Shown piece after piece: positions 56,586 through 64,000 of a stretch of 64,000 bases of DNA. Under the pieces are notes generated by a model. It was not told the DNA's origin. It did not search any database and saw only the letters and a list, made by a program, of their open reading frames with translations. Position 1 is the first letter of the stretch. Every line of letters begins with the position of its first letter. Source of the DNA: Saposhnikovia divaricata (lineage: Eukaryota > Streptophyta > Magnoliopsida > Apiales > Apiaceae); NCBI GenBank assembly GCA_036435485.1, contig CM071599.1, positions 12,798,803 through 12,862,802 of the forward strand. The letters are read 5' to 3'. The translations under genes and the position numbers were made by a program.

Positions 56586-59020
56586 ATTTGATTGGGTCCT
56601 GCGTATTTAAAGTATTGACCTTTGTCAGGCAAAACAACATTTTTAAGTTTAACCTCTTTAGTCAATAAACATTTAACCTTATAAACAGATTTGAAAATCT
56701 TTTGTTTAATCTTGGGTATCCATGTTTCTCTCCCAGCAGTAACACTTGTGTCATTGACTGGACATTTGACCTGGTAGACATTCTTGGTAATCTTTTGTTT
56801 AGTCTTAGGTGCAAATGTCTCTCTCCTAACTTGAGGAGGAAAAGCAGTCTTAGATCGAACATTATTGTTCCTGTTCATGTGCTGTCGAGGAGCATTCTGT
56901 TTAACACATGCATAATTACCATTAAAATAAGCACGCATATTGTTAAAAGCACAAGTCATACAATTGATAATACCACATGCTTTATGATTAGAGTTAATAG
57001 AAGGCATGGTATTTTTCTGCTTTGACTTGTTACTACCTAATCCAGTCTTAGAAGTACTAGCTGATTCAACAACTTTGACTGGTACTTTAGGTACATCTTT
57101 CTTGGGTGACACATTTGTTGTGTTAACGTCCTCAACTGATTTAGCCTTAACAAATACTGTGACATTTTTCTTGGATGACACATTCTTTGTATTATGGTTC
57201 ATAGCAGTTTTATTCTTAACACATTTATTCTTAACAAGAACTGTGCCATTTGCAGCATCCTCATTTCTCATTTCTTCATGTATAACCATAGAACTAATAT
57301 CTGGTGGACCAGCATCAGATTTTGTAAACATTGGTTTTTTAACATTCTTGAGAATATGTGGTATACCTCTTTCTTTAGCTGGTATAGAATTAGGGGAATA
57401 ATTACTCAAAGAACCAACAGCTTGACTGTAATCAAATCCTATTCCTACAGTTTGTTCTAATGCTTGTTTGTTGAAGAAATCTTTAGAAACTTTAACAGAA
57501 TTATAACACGCTCTAACCTGTGTTTCAAGTTCCCTAATGGTGATTTCTTGTTCAGCAATCTTATCAACTTGTTTTGACATGTATTCTCCTAGACCCATTT
57601 CTCTGCAGTTAAGTCGAGCTATTTCTTCTATATTCTTATCTTGATTAACCTGTACCTTTTTTAAATCTAGCATTTGATTTTCAAGATTAGTGTTAACAAG
57701 ACTTATTCTCTCGTACCCTCTTTCTGCATTATTCAAGGAAAGACGTAAATTACCAATTAACTTAGCATCAGTAAGAATTACCGGAGTGGTATAATAAGTT
57801 GAAGATTCAGCATTTGCCACCAACGCAAAGTTTCCATATTCTTCATCTTCGCTATCTGTATCATCCCAGCTTTTACCAGCAGCCACATAAGCTCTTCCAC
57901 TTTTCTTCTTTTCAGAAACATAATCTTTCTTCTGTGCTTGCTTGGGTTTCTGACACTCAGTAGCAAAATGTCCCAACTCATTACAATTGAAACAACGGAT
58001 TTTGCTTCTGTCAACAGTTCCAGTTTTATAACCTCCCCTGTTACTAGAGGATGAAGAACCTCCTCTCTGAAACCTGTTATTTGACTTAAACCTGAACTTT
58101 GGATTTCTTCTGAATCTGAAGTTACTAAATTGTCTCACCATCATTGCCATAGATTCATCTTCCAATTGATCCAGCTCTTCAAGTGAATAAAATTCTCCAC
58201 CATCCTGAGTAGCTGGTGTTTGGCCAAGTTCTACTTCAGTTTGTTCCTTGTCAAAACTGATAGGTTGAACCACCTTAGTTTCCACTTCCTTAGGAACCTC
58301 AACCACTAAAGCTGTAGAAGAATTTGCCATTCTGCCTTTGCCATAGAATTCCTTTTGCTGTACTTGTTCTAATTCATATGTTTTCAGAACACCAAACAGC
58401 CTTTCAAGAGCAACCTGAGTCAAGTCTCTAGATTCTCTGATGGCAGTAATTCTATGTTCCAAGTGAGTAGGCATAGTTAGTAAAAACTTCATGTTGATCT
58501 CCTTCTGAGTATAATGCTTGCCATGAACTTGCAAGTTGTTGATTATCTTGTTATACCTTTCGAACACTTCCTGAATGCCTTCATTAGGGCCAGCTCTAAA
58601 GTGTTCATATTCAGAAGTTAGAATTTGCAGTCTATTTTCCTTGACTTCATCAGTCCCTTCATTAATGACCTCAATAGTTTCCCAGATGTGCTTAGCAGTT
58701 TTACAATTTCTCACATGGCTATACATTACAGCATCTAGGGAATCCAACAGAATGAGTCTCAAATTTTTATCCAATCCAGCTGCCTCCTTATCTTCAGAGG
58801 TATAGTTCTCAATGTCCTTTGGATAGGATCTGGCAGGGACTGTTACAGTTCCATTTACAACTGTTTCAGCATCATGTTGCATGGGAATTGCTGGTCCATT
58901 TTCCAAAACCCACAAAAAACTTGGGTTTGCTACATCAAGAAATAACTCCATTTTGTTTTTCCACATATCATAATTATCTTTATTAAAGATAGGAATTTTG
59001 ACATTGCCTTTGGCAGACAT
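56564..59020 (-). CDS. Gag of the Sirevirus-like element
   Basis: 818 codons from an ATG at 59020, about 100 bases inside the primer site. The copia gag domain fills the first 240 residues (NYDMWKNKMELFL, KHIWETIEVINEGTDEVKE). A zinc knuckle CFNCNELGHFATEC lies near 350, then a long charged region with coiled coil and many lysines, and the end GPNQIWVPKKV. The unusually long gag beyond the knuckle is a Sirevirus trait. The stop at 56564 lies just after the pol frame begins. Confidence 0.9.
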   Translation of the reverse strand: MSAKGNVKIPIFNKDNYDMWKNKMELFLDVANPSFLWVLENGPAIPMQHDAETVVNGTVTVPARSYPKDIENYTSEDKEAAGLDKNLRLILLDSLDAVMYSHVRNCKTAKHIWETIEVINEGTDEVKENRLQILTSEYEHFRAGPNEGIQEVFERYNKIINNLQVHGKHYTQKEINMKFLLTMPTHLEHRITAIRESRDLTQVALERLFGVLKTYELEQVQQKEFYGKGRMANSSTALVVEVPKEVETKVVQPISFDKEQTEVELGQTPATQDGGEFYSLEELDQLEDESMAMMVRQFSNFRFRRNPKFRFKSNNRFQRGGSSSSSNRGGYKTGTVDRSKIRCFNCNELGHFATECQKPKQAQKKDYVSEKKKSGRAYVAAGKSWDDTDSEDEEYGNFALVANAESSTYYTTPVILTDAKLIGNLRLSLNNAERGYERISLVNTNLENQMLDLKKVQVNQDKNIEEIARLNCREMGLGEYMSKQVDKIAEQEITIRELETQVRACYNSVKVSKDFFNKQALEQTVGIGFDYSQAVGSLSNYSPNSIPAKERGIPHILKNVKKPMFTKSDAGPPDISSMVIHEEMRNEDAANGTVLVKNKCVKNKTAMNHNTKNVSSKKNVTVFVKAKSVEDVNTTNVSPKKDVPKVPVKVVESASTSKTGLGSNKSKQKNTMPSINSNHKACGIINCMTCAFNNMRAYFNGNYACVKQNAPRQHMNRNNNVRSKTAFPPQVRRETFAPKTKQKITKNVYQVKCPVNDTSVTAGRETWIPKIKQKIFKSVYKVKCLLTKEVKLKNVVLPDKGQYFKYAGPNQIWVPKKV

Positions 59021-59118
59021 GATGAATTTTTAAGAGAGTTAAAAATTCGAGCTTAATTTTTGATTGAGTAAAAATAGGATCTTGATTTGTGTATCAATCA
59101 ATAGGCTCTGATACCAAT

Positions 59119-60541
59119 TGTTAGGTCCGTTAAGATTGTAGAAGGGGGGTTGAATACAATCTATACCATTTTCTCAAAATTTATTCGTTAAATAATTTTG
59201 CCTTAAACGAATATTTTTGTGCAGAATAATATAACACAAATTTCAAGTTGAATATAACAATATATTAACTTGAGGGGTGTTACAAAATCAGTCCAAATGA
59301 TTATCAAGTGATTAATAACTGATTAGAAAATTCAACATGAACTTTGCTAATTTAGTTAATAAAATCAAGATATCAATTTGTGAACTAGGAAACTTAATTC
59401 GCTAGTAGTACAAGAATCACAAGTAAACAAGTTCCAATGGATAGGATATTACAACTGAGATGAACTTGAATTTACAGAATTAAACTTGTAGGTGTTCTTG
59501 AGCTTGAGAGAGAGAGAAATAGGCTGCTGTGTGAATTTCTTGTGTTTGGTTCGACTTGTTCTGTTCTTTCTGCACTCTTCTGCCTTATATACACAGCCAT
59601 AGTCATACTACTTGATTTAAACTGATATGACAATCATTTTACATTAATATGACAATCGGTATGACTATCAAATCAATGTAATATGACTGTCCAGCTTAAA
59701 TATAACTTTCAGTATAACTTAAATAGTCAATATAACATTCGGTATGACTTACCAAATGAATATAACATTCGGTATAACTTACCAATTGAATGAAATATGA
59801 CTATCTCCATTTAACTGAATATGACTATCTCCATTTAACTGAATATGACTATCTCCATTTAACTAAATATGACTATCGGTATAACTATCAGTTTGATAGT
59901 TATATCATTCATATTTTTCAGTTTATAATTAATTAAATGACTTAAAAAAATCATTTAACTAATTAATTCTTTTCCATATTAATTCATATTTAATTAATCT
60001 AATAATCACTTTAACAAATATATTAATTCTGATAGAATTAATTTATTTATTAACTTAATTACTTGACTTAATCAATTAAAATAGAATTAATATAAATTCT
60101 TTAATAGTCAATACTCCGCTGAAAACCACGTAATTATAATAAGGAACATACACTGGCATGATGTTGACGTTCGATGTACTGTCTGGTTCATGAACGACTA
60201 ACTCCAATCTCTGTTCTTCATCGTGACTTTTAACACTGTGGTCTTTTATACTCTTCACTCTCATCAATCATTCGGTACTGAAATTGTTTCTTGTCACTAA
60301 TAGAAATCTCTGTCTTCGAAAATGAATCCACTTGTTTCAATGCTACCTTGAGGCCTGATCAGATATCTGAATCTTCTTCCAGTGTAAAACATCAAAACTA
60401 TAGATTGACTTGTTGATTTTTCTTCTGACGATTATCATCTTGTGAGATTCCTGTGACAGTTAATATTATTTACTTATTACAATCTAGTTTAATTGGATTA
60501 GGATCCTCGAACTACAAATAGGCTGAGTCATATGCCTTTCA
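59119..60541 (-). repeat. 5' LTR of the Sirevirus-like element
   Basis: Partner of 46961-48388, with the same repeat cluster at about 59625-59920. The primer-binding site lies at about 59104-59118. Confidence 0.92.
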
Positions 60542-60626
60542 AGAGTGTACAGTTCCATTTTTTTTTCAAGTTCAAGCTTCAAGTGTAAGCTGTTCATTGC
60601 ATTCCCACCTTCCACTTGAGGGGGGA

Positions 60627-60992
<366 letters not shown>

Positions 60993-61192
60993 GATACTAA
61001 GGCAGGTCCTCTAATTTTATATGAACTTCGAATATGTTGACTGCTATCATCCCTATGATCATATATTGAGTACTTTTTCTAGGATCACAGGTCTGTATGT
61101 CCTAACTTCATGAGTCACATTCAGGTAGAGTCTTCTTTATCCAGAATTCCGCATCTATGTATTTTGCTCGAGACTGAGACGGATGTCCAAGT
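60993..61192 (+). repeat. 3' flank of NLR-4, second part
   Basis: Resumes the shared NLR flank exactly where it was cut at 45190. It ends at 61192, where a copia LTR-like sequence begins. Confidence 0.88.
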
Positions 61193-63071
61193 TGTTAGGA
61201 CATGTTAGCACAATCATATGCATCACATGACATGAGTAATCCAGATGCACCACATGAGGAATCCAGATCGCACTCATGAACTCATGTTAGGACAGCCTAG
61301 CATGACAACAAACATTCTTCTAATATACACCATGTGAGGCCATGTGTGGCCATGTGTAGTATCTTATCTTGTATCCTATTTAAGCTCTGTAATGTTTCAG
61401 TTAATTATATTAAGATTTATCAATCTACCATGTCTTCTACTTACCCGCTAGAACTCATCTACTCTGATGTATGGACCTCTCCTGTTGTATATATGGTTGT
61501 ACCCATTAAAACAAAAATCAGATACCAAAGCTACATTTATCAAGTTTAAGGCCATAGTTGAAAAGTACTTCAATTCCAAAATTAAAATCTTGTATTCTGA
61601 CAATGGAGGTGAATACATTGCTCTGGCTTCGTTCTTGGCATCGACTGGTGTCTCTCATTACACTTCCCCACCACACACCCCACAACACAATGGTTATTCA
61701 GAGAGACGTCATCGTCATATTGCTGAAACAGGTCTCACCTTAATGTCTCACTCCGGACTTCCTCAAGATTTATGGCCATTTGCATTTCAAACTGCTGCAT
61801 ACTTAATCAATAGGATGCCCACTCCCACACTTCAACATCATTCTCCATTTTTTAAGCTGTTCCAAAAACAACCTAATTATCAGAAGCTAAAGAATTTTGG
61901 TTGTTTGTGTTTTCCTTGGCTAAAACCTTACACATCCAATAAGATGGATCCTAAATCAGTTCCTTGTGTCTTTGTGGGCTATTCTGCATCTCAAAGTGCT
62001 TACTTTTGCTTAGATCCCAAGACCTACAAATTATACACATCAAGACATGTTAATTTTGTTGAGCATATCTATCCATTTCATGAGCTCCACCAACCAGTTT
62101 CTCCTCACGCTGTTACTACCCAAGAACAGACTCATTCAGTCGATCTTCCCATCCTTGTCAATCTCAATCCTTCCACAAACCAAGATATTAGCACAGATTC
62201 TGATCCTCACATTAGCACTCCCCCACCTGCTCGAGTCACTACTCGATCAATGAATAACATTCGCAAACCCATTCAAAAAATGAACCTTCATGTCCATGTT
62301 CAATCCCACAAAGAACCACAAAATATCACTCAGGCGCTTAAAGATCCAGATTGGCGTCAAGCCATGTCCTTGGAATATGAAGCTCTTTGCTCAAACAATA
62401 CATGGGATTTGGTTCCCCCAGATGAAGCAAGCAATGTTGTAGGCTGTAAATGGGTATATCGTGTCAAATATAATCCTGACGGATCATTAAATAAGTACAA
62501 AGCCCGTCTTGTTGCCAAGGGCTTTCATCAACGACCAGGCTGTGACTACACCGAGACCTTCAGTCCTGTAGTAAAACCTGTTACGATACGCACAGTTCTA
62601 GCAATTGCAGTGTCGTCAGGATGGCCTTTGCGTCAGCTTGATGTTAATAACGCCTTTCTCCAAGGCACCCTAAATGAAGATGTCTACATGTATCAACCAC
62701 CAGGCTTTATTAACAAAGAATTTCCGCACTATATTTGCAAACTCAAGAAAGGAATTTATGGATTAAAACAAGCACCACGGACTTGGTACCACGAGCTTCG
62801 CACATTTCTTCTTCAACTTGGGTTTGTAAATTCTGTGGCTGATTCGTCCCTGTTCATCTATAGACACGATACAGTTATTATCTATCTCCTGGTTTATGTT
62901 GATGATATTATCATCACTGGTAGTTCAACGCCTCTTCTTGAAACCATGATCACTAGGTTGTCCAATCGTTTCTCGCTTAAGGATTTAGGCATCTTATCCT
63001 ACTTTCTTGGTGTTGAATGTCACAAACATCCTAAAGGCTTGTTTTTAAACCAACAAAAATATGTGCTTGAA
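61193..63071 (+). mobile_element. Copia retrotransposon C, internally deleted and truncated
   Basis: Starts with a likely LTR of about 238 bp (61193-61430, TGTTAGGACATG...CTACCA, with a TATTTAAG box near 61378). Gag, protease and most of the first half of integrase are missing. What remains is the end of integrase, then reverse transcriptase, cut off at 63071 where hAT sequence begins. No second LTR and no target duplication were found. Confidence 0.75.
61440..63071 (+). pseudogene. Copia C pol fragment (integrase end and reverse transcriptase)
   Basis: A short piece with LIYSDVWTSP (near 61450) joins by deletion and frame change to IWLYPLKQKSDTKATF (near 61490). Integrase continues with ILYSDNGGEY and TPQHNGYSERRHRH. 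Reverse transcriptase follows (DPDWRQAM, CKWVYRVKYNPDGSLNKYKA, LLVYVDDIIITGSS near 62895). The frame is open to a stop at 63092, but copia homology ends at NQQKYVLE (63071) at a palindrome. RNase H is absent. Confidence 0.88.
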
Positions 63072-63083
63072 TCAAGCACATAT

Positions 63084-64000
63084 GTCCTATAGAGAGTCAT
63101 AAGGGTGAGCTCTTAGCTAGGGACCTTGATATGTGTTTGAAAGAATGGGGAATTGCAAAAGTGTTTGCAATCACGGTTGATAATGCTAGTTCAAATCATA
63201 CTTGCATTCAAAAATTGAAAGATAGGTTCTCTTCTAGGGGGTGCGATTTCTTGAATGGAAAATATATGCACATGAGATGTATTGCACACATAACTAATTT
63301 GATTGTGACGAAAGGACTTGAAGAAATAGATCCATCGGTTGAAAGAGTAAGAAAGGCGGTTAGGTATATTAGGCAATCTCCGGCTAGACTAGCTAAATTC
63401 AAGGAATGCATTGAGTTAGTGGATGTTGATTCTAAATCTATGTTATGTTTGGATGTAAAGACAAGATGGAACTCCACTTATTTGATGTTAAATGTTGCTC
63501 AAAAGTTTCAAGGTGCATTTGAATTATATGAAACAATGGACACGTCCTTTGTAAATGAGCTTAATGAGAATGGTGGGGTGCCCACTTCTTGGGATTGGGG
63601 TAATGTTAGAAGGATGGTTGATATCTTAATTCATTTTTATGAACTTACCTTGAGGATTTCGGGTTCTTTGTATGTCACATCAAATATATTTTATCATGAA
63701 ATTAGCACGGTTAATTATTTGTTGAAAGATTGGATGAAGAGTGATGACTTAGACGTGAGCTTAATGGGCGAAAGAATGAAAGATAAATATGATAAGTATT
63801 GGGGTGATGTGCACAAAATGAACAAACTTATCTATGTGGCGGTTGTTGTTGATCCAAGGTACAAAATGGAATTCCTTGAGTTTGCACTTTGTGAGGAATA
63901 TGGAAAAGATGTGGGTTGGAAGTTGGCAAGTGATACAAGTATAGTGATAAGAGAGTTGTTTGAAGAGTATAAAAAGACTTGTCAACCTAAAACTACTCAA
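63084..64000 (+). pseudogene. hAT transposase (RICESLEEPER-like), partial, runs off the window
   Basis: One frame is open from about 63084 to the window end (over 300 codons). It shows plant hAT transposase wording: SHKGELLARDLDMCLKEWGI, TVDNASSNHT, MRCIAHITNLIV, TRWNSTYLML and VVDPRYKMEF. The BED zinc finger and first catalytic part are missing on the left, replaced by copia sequence. The hAT dimerisation domain would lie beyond the window. It is 5' truncated, so probably inactive, unless it is an exon with an upstream part elsewhere. Confidence 0.82.

Larger units (their letters stand above)
46961..60541 (-). mobile_element. Sirevirus-like Ty1/copia retrotransposon, 13.6 kb
   Basis: LTRs 46961-48388 (1428 bp) and 59119-60541 (1423 bp) have target duplication AGAGT (46956-46960 and 60542-60546). 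By eye the LTRs differ by four substitutions and a poly-G run of 11 versus 6, so this is a very young insertion. The primer site TTGGTATCAGAGCC lies inside the right LTR, and a polypurine tract CAAATAGGGGGAGAT inside the left one. Order on the minus strand: gag (818 codons), pol (about 1090), a 1.46-kb spacer, then an extra gene of 1067 codons. Large gag, extra downstream gene and protein wording fit the SIRE/Maximus lineage. Confidence 0.93.

Overview
The window is nuclear DNA of a flowering plant, almost certainly a eudicot. It holds a small cluster of disease-resistance genes buried in nested transposable elements. The resistance genes are intronless CC-NB-ARC-LRR (NLR) genes whose motif wording resembles the solanaceous late-blight R1A/R1B proteins, which suggests an asterid; the species cannot be read from the sequence. 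There are no rRNA or tRNA genes and no CRISPR array.

Layout. NLR-1 (9-2741) is intact. Its 3' flank (2742-4183) recurs behind two other copies. NLR-2 (from 5187) is a wreck. A 76-bp-LTR miniature retrotransposon (TRIM, 5262-10758) sits in its first exon, a Ty1/copia element (5437-10555, minus) sits inside the TRIM, and the gene copy stops just before its P-loop (about 11272). A 27-kb transposon block follows, seeded on an AT microsatellite: a 174-bp MITE, a 14.95-kb CACTA transposon (11921-26870), a second MITE, and an 11-kb Ty3/gypsy element of Tat type (27305-38357, minus). The CACTA carries a broken TNP2 gene, a TNPA-like gene, a MULE-type MITE, a hAT-type MITE and a gypsy fragment with a 4.16-kb LTR. 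NLR-3 (39105-41882) is intact. NLR-4 (43283-44785) keeps only the 3' half of the gene. Its 3' flank is split by a non-autonomous LTR element (45191-60992, plus), which itself holds a 13.6-kb Sirevirus-like copia element (46961-60541, minus). The window ends with a truncated copia fragment joined at a perfect palindrome to a hAT transposase frame that runs off the edge.

Three points stand out. First, the Tat element carries an intact three-exon gene on the opposite strand to gag-pol. It has its own TATA box and encodes a predicted 678-residue protein, while gag in the same element has three in-frame stops although the two LTRs are nearly identical. Second, the Sirevirus-like element is young (four LTR substitutions counted) and carries an intact 1067-codon extra gene downstream of pol, preceded by repeats that resemble those in its LTR. 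Third, the NLR copies are mosaics: the 5' halves have diverged, whereas the 3' halves plus flanks are about 99% identical, and the truncated NLR-4 starts close to the point where identity jumps.

The NLR genes are the only host genes seen. Everything else is mobile DNA that has separated, truncated and probably helped to duplicate them. Substitution counts and identities were made by eye and are approximate.
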